64,000 nt of DNA from Paenibacillus sp. CC-CFT747 (GTDB lineage: Bacteria > Bacillota > Bacilli > Paenibacillales > NBRC-103111): contig CP106741.1 of NCBI GenBank assembly GCA_030323305.1, positions 5,689,501-5,753,500 of the forward strand. Reading direction: 5' to 3'. Position 1 is the stretch's first letter, and every line of letters begins with the position of its first letter. The position numbers were made by a program, and so were the translations under genes. The notes beneath the pieces are model-generated. The model saw only the letters and a list, made by a program, of their open reading frames with translations, did not search any database and was not told the DNA's origin. Shown in pieces: positions 8,283-17,732 of the stretch.

Positions 8283-9638
8283 TCAGCTTGCGGCGTGGAC
8301 ATCGCTCGCCCGCAGCGTCTCGATCTTCTCCTCGCCGCCGCTCTCTCCGTTGATATAAATCTTGTAGGAGGTGCCGTTGATCCGTCCAAGGAACTGGTGG
8401 CAGAGCACTTCCTCATTCAGCTCGTTCTTGATCAAGGCTTGATCGTGAGCGAGCACCTCGAACTTAGGGTTAAGTTCCTTCTTCGCCTTCTCCATCGACA
8501 CAGCCATCTTGCCGAGCTTCCGGTCCTTGTGTTCCAGGACGTAGTCGGTTGCCTGCATGTCGATCACTTCCCCGTTATCGAGGGCTACGTTTACCGTAAG
8601 CTTCTCCGGATAGACAATGACGTCGTCCTGAACGCGTGCAAACGTTAGCGAGGCCACGTTGTTGGCTTCGTCGTAGGCCACGGGAGTGAAGTTCGGCAGC
8701 TTGTGGTGGTCGAGAAATTCCTGAGCGGCGTCGCGGGCTCCGCGCACATCAAGTGTCTTCGATGCGACCGGACGGGAATGCGTGTAGAACAGCACTTCTC
8801 CGCCTTTCTTCGCTACGTCCATCGACATCTCATCCTGCGTGCCGGGCTTAACGGTAGAAAGCGTGTAGGTATTGTAATCCGTTCCTTTGCCGTTTTCGGT
8901 TGCGTGGATGACGGAAATATCGGGCAGCCCGAAAAATTGGGCGGCTTTCTGCTTGGCCTGATCCATCGTAATCTCCGCCCCTGGCAGCCGGTTCAGGTTC
9001 CGGTTCCGGGCCGTATCGGTGACCGACGGACCCCAGTTCATCGCGGTATAGCCTTCCACTTTCTTGTCAATCGTCTTGATGCCGTCGATAATGGCATTGT
9101 CCGTGTTTTCCTTCTGGGAGGCAAGAGCCGTTTCCACATCCATCCACCGGAGGTTTTTGGCTAGAATGTGGGTCTGCATTTTCTTAAGCTCGGCATTGAT
9201 TTCCTTGGACCGCTCGTACAAGGTATTCAAATTGGCCTTTTCTGTTTCGGACATGGGGCTTGTCGAGAGATCCCTTACCGAGGTGTGATACGTGAACTTG
9301 GCGATTTGGTCGAGAAAGGCTTGCGTTTTGCTGAAGGGAACGAGAGCCAGCGGAAGCTGTCCAATGTCGTTCTGGGCTTCGCTTGTCATTCTCCACATGT
9401 TCACCAGTTCCTTGCGGTAAAAATTCTGGGAGGAGGCATTCACGGCAACGGTATTTCCTAGTTCGCTGTGGAGCTTATCCATGTGAAACGAAAGATCATG
9501 GAAAGCCCGCTGGTACTGATTCTCAGCTTTGATAAGTACCGTGTTCTTCTCCTTGTTTTCCTGGTAGCCCCACACCACGGACCCGATCAGGAACAAGGCC
9601 GTAATGGGAAACAAGATGGCGCTTAGTCTTTTGTACAT
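8283..9638 (-). CDS. ypeB: Germination protein YpeB
   Basis: YpeB is a spore inner-membrane protein that stabilises and localises the cortex-lytic enzyme SleB. This 451-residue protein has one N-terminal membrane anchor (residues 5-24), a helical N-terminal domain, and C-terminal PepSY-like repeats containing YPEKLTVNVALDNGEVIDMQA, matching the family in length and layout. ATG at 9638 follows AGAAAGGAG. In Bacillus sleB lies directly upstream in the same operon. Here the upstream gene is instead a small zinc protein followed by its own terminator, so ypeB is transcribed alone and sleB must be elsewhere or absent. Confidence 0.93.
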   Translation of the reverse strand: MYKRLSAILFPITALFLIGSVVWGYQENKEKNTVLIKAENQYQRAFHDLSFHMDKLHSELGNTVAVNASSQNFYRKELVNMWRMTSEAQNDIGQLPLALVPFSKTQAFLDQIAKFTYHTSVRDLSTSPMSETEKANLNTLYERSKEINAELKKMQTHILAKNLRWMDVETALASQKENTDNAIIDGIKTIDKKVEGYTAMNWGPSVTDTARNRNLNRLPGAEITMDQAKQKAAQFFGLPDISVIHATENGKGTDYNTYTLSTVKPGTQDEMSMDVAKKGGEVLFYTHSRPVASKTLDVRGARDAAQEFLDHHKLPNFTPVAYDEANNVASLTFARVQDDVIVYPEKLTVNVALDNGEVIDMQATDYVLEHKDRKLGKMAVSMEKAKKELNPKFEVLAHDQALIKNELNEEVLCHQFLGRINGTSYKIYINGESGGEEKIETLRASDVHAAS

Positions 9639-9809
9639 GATTCCTTCTCCTTTCTGGCATGACAGGCCGGGAACCGTCCTGTGGTCGAGCAGTCTTAAGC
9701 AGCATGCCTTTATTGTTCTTTATGCGCAGAAGGATTATGCAGGCAGCCCCCAAAATGGGAGGACTGCCGTCCTTCCCCCGCCGGGAGGGGCCATCTGCCC
9801 GGACACAGC

Positions 9810-9837
9810 AAAAAGAGGCTTGTCACCAAGCCTCTTT
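9810..9837 (-). terminator. Terminator of the small zinc-protein gene
   Basis: AAAGAGGCTTG and CAAGCCTCTTT pair perfectly around a 4-nt loop on the minus strand, followed by T residues. Confidence 0.88.
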
Positions 9838-9847
9838 CCCTTCAATC

Positions 9848-10003
9848 TTATTCCAGGACATCAATGTCCAGGTCGTGCTCGTTGTCGCACAGGCACCGCT
9901 TGAAGCCCGTATCGAGCTTGCCTTTGCCGTAGCTGCCCCGGAGAACGAACCGCTCTCCGCATTGCTTGCAGTAAATCCTTACCTTAACTCTTGGGGATGA
10001 CAT
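9848..10003 (-). CDS. Small zinc-binding protein (CxxC ... CxC)
   Basis: This 51-residue protein begins MSSPRVKVRIYCKQCGERFV. Cys12, Cys15, Cys37 and Cys39 form a likely four-Cys zinc site, and the tail is acidic (NEHDLDIDVLE). ATG at 10003 has GGAGG 7 bp upstream, and a perfect terminator follows, so it is a real, separately terminated gene. I do not recognise a named family. The fold resembles a miniature zinc ribbon, which often mediates protein or nucleic-acid contacts. It sits between prsW and ypeB where Bacillus has sleB. Confidence 0.8.
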   Translation of the reverse strand: MSSPRVKVRIYCKQCGERFVLRGSYGKGKLDTGFKRCLCDNEHDLDIDVLE

Positions 10004-10045
10004 TTGATAACCTCCGTCCGCCTGATGCTGTTACCAGTATACCCA

Positions 10046-10739
10046 TCAGGTGGGGAGTTTAACCTCGTCTTCGCTATAAACAGCTCTAAGAGGCGAGCGG
10101 GAATTCGCGTGGTTCACTTTCCACAGGGAGCGTGCCCAGAGGAAGACCATAAGGGGAACGATAAGCCATATCCAATACCGCTTAAGCTCGATCAGAATAT
10201 AGTCGTAAAGCCCGTGGTAGAAAACGGGAAAGGCCAGGGATACGGCAAGCAGGCCCAGCGGCCGGCCCGTGTGAAACTTGGCTTTGCCCATATAGAAGCC
10301 CATCACCACTCCGAAGAGGGCGTGACCCGAAACCGGAAGAAAGGCCCGGAAGAGCAGCTGGGAGAAGGACTTGTAATCGAGCAGCGAATAGATAACATTC
10401 TCCACCGTGGCAAAACCGAGAGAAACCGCCACGGCATAAACGATCCCGTCATAAGGCTCGTCGAATTCCACATGCTTGTAGATCAGAAAGTACAGAAGGA
10501 ACCACTTGAAGAACTCTTCCACTCCCGCTGAATACACAAACGAGAACAAAAGGGGTTTTCCCCGAATGCCAGGACGACCGCCCTTTGCAGAACCATGACC
10601 GGAAAGACGACCAAAGCCCCTGCCAGGAACATTCGGATGACCATGGAGATCGGCTCGGGGGCATACCGGTCCTTCAAATAAAAATAAGCGAGCAGCGCCG
10701 CCCCGGGGCAACCGCCGCCGCCAAAACGGAAATGATCAT
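10046..10739 (-). CDS. prsW: PrsW family glutamic intramembrane protease, two frameshifts
   Basis: PrsW cleaves the anti-sigma factor RsiW at site 1 in Bacillus. Catalytic motifs are VEEFFKW (EExxK), SGHALFG and YHGLYD, set among about seven to eight membrane helices. The reading frame is broken twice: in the C run near 10702 (between VAPG and AALLAYFYLKDRY) and in the G run near 10553 (between FGENP and LLFSFVYSAG). Adding one base at each gives 231 residues, close to the usual 218. ATG at 10739 has only AAAGGG at long spacing, and an in-frame TTG at 10751 is possible, so the start is uncertain. Its substrate here is not known. Confidence 0.87.
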
Positions 10740-10862
10740 AAGGCTATCCAACCCTTTGCGGCTAATGATACTTCCAGTATACCCTTTTGCAGCCGGCTGG
10801 CCATACTTCCTGCAGGGCCTTATCCGCAAAAGGAAGCGCTGCTCTTCTAATGCTTAACGATG

Positions 10863-12360
10863 TCAGGCAAATACGGCCTTGTCCTCCTGGAAGGTTACCG
10901 TGACTTCCCCCAGGCCTCCATGCCGGTTCTTGGTGAGCTTCAGCCGGAGGAAGGAGCCCGGGTTCCCCGAGTTGACCGCCGGATCGGATTCCATGAGCAA
11001 AATCCCGTCCGCCGTCGCCTGAATGCTGCCCATGAGATGAAGATCGGAATGATCAACCGAAACCGCTGTAATGATCGGCGTGTTCCATTCCCGCGCCCAC
11101 TGCTTCAGCCGGTAGATGATATATTCCTCGGCATTTTCTTCCTCGCCATCCCGCGCCGCGAAAACCAGGCGGTGGAAGTGATCGAGAAACAGGACGGGCG
11201 GCTTACCGGCCTGAACGGCGATTTTCTCGATAAAGGCACAGATTTCATCAGGGGTGGTTTGCATGCTGCATTCGAATGTCCACTGCATCCGGCTCATCTC
11301 CGTAAAGCTCCGGTTGGCCGCTTCGATTTCTTCCGGATCGAGCGATCCGTCCATGACCTCCTGAGGGGCTTTGCCTAGGAACCGGGCGACGCTTCTTGCC
11401 CATAGCTCGAAGGAGTCAAATCCCAGGTTACATAAACGACTGGCTGCCCTCCCATGGAGATGTGGTCCGCCATCTGCTTCATAAGGGTACTTTTGCCGAT
11501 GTTGGGCTGTCCGGCGAGCATATACAAGCCGTTGACGAACCCGCCGTTAAGCAGATCGTCGAGCAGGGCGATGCCCGACGGGGCCTTCGCTTCCGGCTCC
11601 TGATGCCGCTTGATATACTCCTCGTTAAACACGGTCAAATATTTAAGGTCGGAGGAGATGGGGGCCTTGATGGTATCCTCGATCGTTTTCTTTAGAATTT
11701 CCCGGAAGAGCTCGAGCGGCCGCTCCTTTTGACAAAAAGATCGTTGATGGTACGGATCTTCTCCGGAAGATGGACGGTGAACAGTTCCTTCGCTTGCTCC
11801 TTAAGGATGCTTTCAATACGCACGCTCTCCCTGCGGCCCGTTTCGTCGTTGGCCAGGCAGATAAACACGCGTTTGCCCGCAAACTTCTCACTGAAGGTTT
11901 CCTTGAACAAGAGTGTATTCGGCATGCATACGGCCGGCAGGTCCACCTGGGTTAACGTAAGCACATCCAGAATGTCAGAGCAGAGAATGACTTCCTCGGA
12001 ATCCTTCAGCACCTGCTCGTTATAAAGAAATTCGTCCACCCCGTAAAGCGATTTGTAGAGGGGTTCTCTCTGGTCAAAGGAACGCCCGACGAGGTCCACG
12101 ACGGCCCCCTTGGCATCGGTTATCGGAACGATGATCCGGTCCTCGAAATACTCCGCCAGGCTGTTTTCCCTTATGTAGAAGCCGATTTTACCCGATTCGA
12201 AGCCCAACCGGAACTTATCGATCGTTTCCTGACGGATTCCCTTGTTCTCCAGATAGTAGAAGGCTTCCCGGTTCAAATTCTTGTGGTAGTAGGTGACCAG
12301 TTCTTCCAGATCATATTTGTTATCCTCCGCCATCTCGTGGATTCGTTCCATGTTTGGCAT
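10863..12360 (-). CDS. Primase-helicase-like fusion: degenerate TOPRIM plus DnaB-type ATPase, two frameshifts
   Basis: Once two one-base losses are repaired (C run near 11720, A run 11418-11420) this is a single 499-residue protein. Residues 1-110 resemble the N-terminal part of the DnaG catalytic core (YLENKGIRQETIDKFRLGF, DRIIVPITDAKGAVVDLVGR). Residues 112-215 look like a TOPRIM fold, but the metal-binding Glu and DxD are lost (VILCSDILDV, FICLANDETG). Residues 255-499 form a RecA/DnaB-like domain with Walker A GQPNIGKST and Walker B VLFLDHFHRL. There is no zinc finger. The layout recalls phage T7 gp4 and Twinkle. Primase activity looks lost; ATPase or DNA binding is possible. ATG at 12360 has GGAGGGAG. 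Its function is unknown. Confidence 0.75.
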
Positions 12361-12402
12361 ACTTCTCCCTCCGTTTAACAGATTCTTAATTTATATTTAA
12401 AC

Positions 12403-12446
12403 AAAAAGCATCCTCCAAAAACGTTTCGTTTTGGAAAGATGCTTTA
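12403..12446 (-). terminator. Terminator of mecA
   Basis: A long imperfect hairpin (GCATC...TCCAAAA with TTTTGGA...GATGC) is followed on the minus strand by a T run. It lies just after the mecA stop and before the primase-like gene. Confidence 0.75.
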
Positions 12447-12470
12447 TTGGCGGCCGGCAGCGGCCGATAT

Positions 12471-13075
12471 TCAGGATTGAAAATGAGTGCATAGGACGGG
12501 CACGGCGTTCTCGGCAATGACAACTTTTCCGTATTCTTCCAGAACTGCCGGAGTAACGGAAGTCGCTTCCCCGAACTCGGACAGGACGGCGATTTGAGCC
12601 TGGTAGCGGCTGTCGCTCTCCTCCAAATCCCCGGGATCGAGAACCAGGATCCAGCGGTCCTTATAGGAGTATAAGACTCCCCGTCGGTGAGGAGCGGCTG
12701 AATCACCTTGGCCATCCGGAGCAAATCCTCGAAATCGCGGAAGGCATAAGAGATGACATCCGTCTGTTCGAGCGTAACTTCCATTTCATACACATCTTCA
12801 TCTTCATCTATAGCTTCGTCCTGCCTGCTGTTCATTTTGCCGCGGGTCACGATCACAACCATCCCCTGGGCCGGCAGGGCGAATACTTCGACGGCGAGAG
12901 GACCGGTAGCATCGAATCCTAACTCCGAGTATGCCTGTTCCATCATTTCACTGAATAGCTCATGGACTTTAGGAATTTCGCGCCACATGTCTTCCTTCTG
13001 GATGCCTCTTTCCGTCAAGTCGTCAAACGTTAGGAAAATCCTTATTTTGTCCGTGCTTAAACGCTCAATTTTCAT
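12471..13075 (-). CDS. mecA: MecA/YpbH family adaptor protein, one frameshift
   Basis: MecA delivers substrates such as ComK to the ClpC-ClpP protease. The N-terminal domain starts MKIERLSTDKIRIFLTFDDL, the classic MecA opening. After an acidic linker the C-terminal ClpC-binding domain begins DVYEMEVTLEQTDVISYAF. The frame breaks after QPLLTDGG in the C run 12679-12682. Adding one base gives YSYKDRWILVLDP and a stop at 12471, total 201 residues (MecA 218, YpbH 194). ATG at 13075 has AAGGAGG. MecA and its paralogue YpbH cannot be told apart here. Confidence 0.88.
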
Positions 13076-13236
13076 ACAGGATCCTCCTTAAAGCTTCTCT
13101 AGGGACGGCCCGAAGAAAAAGGTCACGGAACCCGAGAAACTCGTTAAAATGAAAGGCTGCTGCGTTTACTACAGATTATGAATGCGGCGGGGAATGGTGA
13201 GACCATCCCTCTAATTCCTTGCCGGTTCTTCCTTTT

Positions 13237-13265
13237 AGTATACCACGAGGGGACCTTTTTGAAAA
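13237..13265 (-). promoter_or_regulatory. Sigma-A promoter, probably for mecA
   Basis: On the minus strand TTTTCA, a 17-bp spacer and TATACT with an extended TG (TGGTATACT) are seen. It lies 160 bp upstream of mecA. The rest of the 13076-13314 interval shows no gene. Confidence 0.55.
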
Positions 13266-13314
13266 ATGATGTTGGCCCTTTTCTCCCCTTATGGTTATTT
13301 ACACAAAAAATGAA

Positions 13315-13349
13315 AAATAACACAACTCCTGTTGGGAATTGTGTTATTT
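13315..13349 (-). terminator. Terminator of the small membrane-protein gene
   Basis: AAATAACACAA and TTGTGTTATTT pair perfectly over 11 bp around a 13-nt loop, followed on the minus strand by a T-rich stretch. Confidence 0.82.
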
Positions 13350-13360
13350 GACGGATAACT

Positions 13361-13695
13361 TTACCGGACCTGAGACGGGGAATAGGCAGACTTCTGATGA
13401 TTATCCGCCAAGATGGCATTAACCTCGGCTTTGACTCCCGCATCCTGGTTCGCGAATTGGCTAACCTCGTTCAGGCCGGATTGGCCGTACGGGTAGTTCA
13501 TCGCGGAATGAGACGCGCTCTGGTTTTGGATTCCATACGATCGGCCACAGCCGACTTCGCGTTGTTGAACATTTTGCCAAGCGATTGGCCGGCACTCGTC
13601 ATGGTGGACATAACCATGGGACGTCTGTTGCCCTTGGTCAGATAGATGGCCGCCGCAGCGCCGGCGATTCCCCTGAGCCAGAAGCTTAAACGCAT
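13361..13695 (-). CDS. Small membrane-anchored protein of unknown function, one frameshift
   Basis: It starts MRLSFWLRGIAGAAAAIYL, a single membrane helix of YtxH-like character. A polar region rich in Met, Ser, Asn and Gln follows. The frame breaks after SAVADRM at the CC of 13533-13534. Adding one base continues GIQNQSASHSAMNYPYGQSG to a stop at 13361, giving 111 residues and placing the stop right before a perfect terminator. ATG at 13695 has GGAGGAAAC upstream. I do not recognise a family. It lies divergent from the deacetylase gene. Confidence 0.65.
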
Positions 13696-13801
13696 AAAGT
13701 TTCCTCCTTCCTGTAAGGGATACATAAGTATCATTAGCTAACGCAAAGAACCTATTCCCGAGAAAATCAGGAAACAGAGGAAGGAAACCCGGGGAGGGAT
13801 A

Positions 13802-13810
13802 TGGTACAAT
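13802..13810 (+). promoter_or_regulatory. Extended -10 promoter element for the deacetylase gene
   Basis: TGGTACAAT (extended -10) lies about 62 bp before the ATG. No good -35 is seen, which is common with extended -10 promoters. Confidence 0.45.
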
Positions 13811-13872
13811 AAATCCCGAATCCTGCCAGACGCAGATCCGAACTATATGGAGATAAGGAGATTACCCTACCC

Positions 13873-14730
13873 ATGAAAAGAACCTTCGCCGCCATCACCC
13901 TTATGTCTCTCCTTCTGGCAGCTTGCGGAAGCGAAAGCCCATCCGTCAACGGGGAAAGCCCTTCCCCTTCGGCCAGCGGAGCCCCTGCACCTACGGTGTC
14001 AACGTCACCCAGTCCGTCTCCTTCCCCTTCCTTGTCGCCAAGCCCTTCTCCGTCTCCTTCTCCCGTTCCGACGGAGGCGCCAAAGGCTTACAAGATGAAC
14101 AAAAATTACGACATGATCCCGATCGACCCCGCGGGCAACAAAAAGGTCGTCCTCCTAACCTTTGATGACGGTCCGAAGGAAAAAGGAATGATCGACGGGC
14201 TTATCAACACTCTGGACAAGCATAAAGCCAAAGCCATCTTCTTCGTTAACGGCTACCGCATCAAAGAGCATCCCGAGCTTCTGAAGCTCATTCATGACCG
14301 CGGCCAAGTCATCGGCAATCATTCCTATGATCATATCAGCCTGCGCAAGGAAACGAACGACAAGGTGGATTATCAGATTGGCGAAGTGCAGAAGCAGGTC
14401 AAAGAAGTCACAGGGACCACCCCCGCTTTCTTCCGTCCTCCCTTTGGAGAAGGAAGCGACTATGTAAGGGAGAAGGCCAAGAAGGAAAACCTCCTCTACA
14501 TGACTTGGTCGAACGGTTCCCTGGATTGGGATTTGCCGAAGAACAGCACCGACAAGCCTCAGGCGGTGATCGACAATGTCATGAAGCAGCTGCACCCGGG
14601 CTCCAATATTCTTATGCACGAGCTGGCCTGGACCGTCGAAACGCTTGATAATCTTCTAACCCAGCTGGAAGCGAAAGGGTATTCCTTTGTGGATCCCCGT
14701 TCCATCGATACGCAGCAGATTCCTCAGTAA
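13873..14730 (+). CDS. Polysaccharide deacetylase (NodB fold) lipoprotein
   Basis: This exported enzyme probably removes N-acetyl groups from peptidoglycan or another glycan at the cell surface. The signal peptide ends in a lipobox (LLLAAC, Cys at residue 17). A Ser/Pro-rich spacer of about 50 residues with repeated PSPSPS units lifts the domain from the membrane. The NodB domain shows LTFDDGPKEKG (catalytic Asp and metal Asp), NHSYDH (metal His pair) and FRPPFGE. The 285-residue length is normal. ATG has AAGGAG 12 bp upstream, and a strong terminator follows. The substrate cannot be told from sequence. Confidence 0.9.
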   Translation: MKRTFAAITLMSLLLAACGSESPSVNGESPSPSASGAPAPTVSTSPSPSPSPSLSPSPSPSPSPVPTEAPKAYKMNKNYDMIPIDPAGNKKVVLLTFDDGPKEKGMIDGLINTLDKHKAKAIFFVNGYRIKEHPELLKLIHDRGQVIGNHSYDHISLRKETNDKVDYQIGEVQKQVKEVTGTTPAFFRPPFGEGSDYVREKAKKENLLYMTWSNGSLDWDLPKNSTDKPQAVIDNVMKQLHPGSNILMHELAWTVETLDNLLTQLEAKGYSFVDPRSIDTQQIPQ

Positions 14731-14747
14731 GCCTAATGATCGCGTCC

Positions 14748-14775
14748 GGCTGCCGGTTCTCCGGCAGCCTTTTTT
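14748..14775 (+). terminator. Terminator of the deacetylase gene
   Basis: GGCTGCCGG-TTCT-CCGGCAGCC followed by TTTTTT, directly after the stop. Confidence 0.93.
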
Positions 14776-14918
14776 CTGCTGGGCGTGCCCCGTCATATAA
14801 TGTCCGGAATCCGGCAAGTTCTGGCCATGGTTCCCGCCTGTTTCCTATTAAGATGAGACTTGTAAGCCGGATGCCTTTCATCCGGCCTCACGCAGAGACA
14901 GACAGGAGGAAACAGACG

Positions 14919-16149
14919 ATGAACGGTACCAATCCAGCCGGAAAGCTGGCCATTGACGGGGGAAAGCCGGTCAGGAGCAAGCCTTTTGCCCCTTGGCCGG
15001 TATGGGACGAACGGGAGGAAAGGATGGTGATCGAGGCCATACGCTCCGGCAAATGGGGGGAACCGGAAAGGTGCTCTCCGACGGCTTCCAGGAAAAGCTG
15101 CCGGAGATGGAGGCGGCGGTGGCACGTCTTCAGGATGCCCGGTATGGGGTAAGTGTCGTCAACGGAACGGTTGCTTTAAGCGTAGCCCTCCATGCGGCGG
15201 GACTAAAGCCGGGGGATGAAGTCATCGTCCCTCCTTACACCTTCATCGCTACCGCTTCCGCTCCTCTATATACGGGCATTATCCCCGTATTTGCGGACAT
15301 CGAAGAAGAGACCCTGCTTCTCGATCCGGTGAAGGCGGAGCAGGCCGTTACCCCCAGGACGAAAGCGATCATGCCCGTTCATATCGCGGGAGCTCCGGCC
15401 GACATGGACCGCATTCTGGAAGTGGCCCGCCGCCACGGACTTCGGGTTATCGAGGATTCGGCCCAGGCTATCGGTGCCCAGTGGAACGGCAAAGGCGTCG
15501 GAGCACTAGGGGACCTCGGAACCTTCAGTTTTCAATCGAGCAAAAACTTGAACTGCGGAGAAGGCGGCGTCATCGTCACGAACAGCGAAGAGCTGTGGGA
15601 AAGAGCCTGGTCGATCTGCAATGTGGGGAGGGTGCCGGGAGGGGATGGTACCAGCATGACCGGCTCGGGCAGAACTTCCGGATGACCGAGCTGCAGGCCG
15701 CGCTCTTGCTGGCCCAGCTGACAAGACTTGAAGAGCAGATGCTTCTGCGGGAGAAGAATGCGGCTCTCCTGGATCAAATGCTGAGCGAAGTAAAGGGCAT
15801 TCAATTAATCAAACGAAGCCCGTCCATCACCCGGCATGCCCATCACCTCTATATGTTCAAGCTGGCGCCGGGAGCCGCAGGAACGATGGGCAAGGAGGAT
15901 TTTATCCGCAAGGTGGAAGCCGAAGGTATTCCCGTGTCCGCCGGGTACTCGTCCCTCAACCGTAACGAAGCCATTCTGGCCGAAACCCGGGAAAGGGCAG
16001 GAGAAGACCGGACCTATGCGTGTCCCGTAAGCGAACGGCTGTGCGAGCAAGAGGTCGTCTGGCTTCCCCATACGGTTCTCCTCTCGGATGAGGAAGCGAT
16101 CCAGGACATCTCCCGCGGGATCGAGAAGGTACTGCAGTCTTACCAATAG
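14919..16149 (+). CDS. DegT/DnrJ/EryC1/StrS family PLP aminotransferase, two frameshifts
   Basis: These enzymes transaminate sugar or cyclitol ketones in surface-glycan, antibiotic or aminocyclitol synthesis. The PLP lysine lies in FSFQSSKNLNCGEGG, and the family opening reads LAIDGGKPVRSKPF. Two one-base losses break the frame: six G at 15055-15060 should be seven (giving KWGGTGKVLS), and four G near 15642 should be five (giving VPGGGWYQHD). Repaired length is 410 residues. ATG at 14919 follows CAGGAGGA. No sugar biosynthesis genes are nearby, so the substrate is unknown. A convergent AraC-type regulator lies 20 bp downstream. Confidence 0.88.
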
Positions 16150-16169
16150 ACGGCAAGTCCAAGCCGGTT

Positions 16170-17033
16170 CTAACGCCGTTCCCGGTACTGCGAAGGGGTA
16201 ACGCCGGCATGGCGCTTAAACACCCGGGAGAACGTCCGATAGGAATCAAACCCGACCTCGGCCGCTATGTCCAAGGCGCTCATTTCGGTCGTGGCCAGTA
16301 AATGAGCCGCATGCCGGGTTCGCAGATGGTGCACGTAATCAAGGAAGGCATGGCCCGCCGCCCGGCTGAAGTACCGGCTGATGTAGGAGGGGCTGTGCCC
16401 GAACCGGTCGGCCATCGTCTGCAAGGTGAGCGGCTCATTGAAGTGCAGATGGACATAATGGACCATATCCTCCAGCAAACGGCTCTCGCGGCCCGATACG
16501 GGCAGAACGGCGGGAGCCGTCCCTTTCATTCCCCGTGCCAGGAGAACGAGAATCTCGACGAGCCTCGTCCGCAGCAGAGACATTCTGCCGAACCTTAAAT
16601 GCCGGTACTCGTCCAGCATGTCCGTCATGATGCCGAGAAACCTCCCTCTTTCGTTCTCGGGAAGGAGCAGGAAGCGTTCCGCCTGCCCGTCCTCCTGCAG
16701 CATCCACTTGTAAAGCTCCGAATCCGCCGCTCCCACAAGCATACTTAAATCGAACATACAGCAGAATACCCGCAGAGGACGTTCGGCAGACACGGACTCG
16801 ACCTTGTGCATCTGTCGGGGCAAGAAGAGCGACAAGGCCCCTTCGCCTACTGCCCGGGAATGCCCGTCACACCACTCGGTCCCTTCTCCCTCCACCACAA
16901 AAGAAACTTCAGCAAAATCATGATAATGAAGAGGAATGCGGCCTATCGAGTGAAGCCGGACATCAAACGGCAGCTGCCCCCGGCGAATTTGCCGTTCCTC
17001 CGCTATGTTCTCGTAAACGGGATATTTGTCCAT
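16170..17033 (-). CDS. AraC family transcriptional regulator with N-terminal cupin
   Basis: This 287-residue regulator has an N-terminal cupin-like sensor (residues 20-100, with HYHDFAEVSFVVEGEG) and a C-terminal double helix-turn-helix (residues 190-287). The HTH half includes MADRFGHSPSYISRYFSRAAG and DIAAEVGFDSYRTFSRVFKRH, and ends VTPSQYRERR. ATG at 17033 follows AGGGGAATTCG. It lies 21 bp after the CPBP protease gene and on the same strand, so the two may be co-transcribed. This architecture usually controls sugar metabolism. The target is not shown. Confidence 0.88.
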   Translation of the reverse strand: MDKYPVYENIAEERQIRRGQLPFDVRLHSIGRIPLHYHDFAEVSFVVEGEGTEWCDGHSRAVGEGALSLFLPRQMHKVESVSAERPLRVFCCMFDLSMLVGAADSELYKWMLQEDGQAERFLLLPENERGRFLGIMTDMLDEYRHLRFGRMSLLRTRLVEILVLLARGMKGTAPAVLPVSGRESRLLEDMVHYVHLHFNEPLTLQTMADRFGHSPSYISRYFSRAAGHAFLDYVHHLRTRHAAHLLATTEMSALDIAAEVGFDSYRTFSRVFKRHAGVTPSQYRERR

Positions 17034-17054
17034 CGAATTCCCCTGCTCCCTTAT

Positions 17055-17648
17055 TCAATCCTTCTTCCGATACCGGATGATGAGGCCCATCACCAGGTCG
17101 ATGAGAAAATGGGCGGCCACCGGTGCCAGCAAGGAACCGGTATGGATATAGATCCAGCCAAGACCATAGCTGATGGAGAACACCATGCCGGTCATCAGCC
17201 AGTGCCTCAAATAACGGACGTGGATCGCCGCAAAAAGGATACTCGTCCAGTACGCTCCGAGAGCATGCTGCACCGCTCCCCGGAACAGAATTTCCTCGCA
17301 CAGGGCGACGATCAGGCAGATCAGGACCAAGTGCCATAGAGAACGGTTTCCGAACAGCCTCTCGTTGATTCCGCCATCGTCCGTTATTTCTTCCGGCACC
17401 CAGCGGGAGATAAGCAGATCGACGGTAAGGACTGCGGCGGCCACTCCGGCACCCCATAAGAGAACCGAGGAATAAGAGTCTGCGGGAAACTGCGTCCAGA
17501 AAGGATTCCTCTGGAAGAGGGTAATCACGGCTCCCAGAAGGAACGTCAAGCCTTGCGTCAGGTACAGATTGAACAGAAGGGTCCGGTCATCCAGGGAGGC
17601 CGCGTCGACCGTTTTCCACTCTAGTTTTCTAAGCTTCCATTTTTTCAT
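17055..17648 (-). CDS. CPBP family intramembrane metalloprotease
   Basis: This 197-residue membrane protein carries the three CPBP (CAAX protease/bacteriocin-processing) motifs: CEEILFRG (EExxxR), FAAIH (FxxxH) and AAHFLID (HxxxD), placed in hydrophobic helices. The family contains proteases for prenyl-proteins, bacteriocin immunity factors and regulatory proteases. Nothing nearby suggests a bacteriocin. It is upstream of and probably linked to the AraC-type gene. Confidence 0.87.
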   Translation of the reverse strand: MKKWKLRKLEWKTVDAASLDDRTLLFNLYLTQGLTFLLGAVITLFQRNPFWTQFPADSYSSVLLWGAGVAAAVLTVDLLISRWVPEEITDDGGINERLFGNRSLWHLVLICLIVALCEEILFRGAVQHALGAYWTSILFAAIHVRYLRHWLMTGMVFSISYGLGWIYIHTGSLLAPVAAHFLIDLVMGLIIRYRKKD

Positions 17649-17732
17649 ATTCTCGAAGACGGGCTCCTATCCATGTATTCCCTTTTCTAGATTTTTCCCC
17701 TATACTGAAAGGAAAAACAGTGGGGGTTTATT

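Noticed and set aside
13990..14090. Tandem DNA repeat (Ser-Pro codons) in the deacetylase gene
   Set aside because: It encodes an ordinary low-complexity lipoprotein linker, not a mobile or CRISPR-like repeat.
14867..14887. GCCGGATG/CATCCGGC hairpin before the aminotransferase as a riboswitch or terminator
   Set aside because: It has no T run and no known aptamer motif; it may be chance in G+C-rich sequence.
16170..17648. AraC-CPBP pair as a bacteriocin or immunity system
   Set aside because: No small peptide precursor, ABC exporter or modification enzyme is present nearby.
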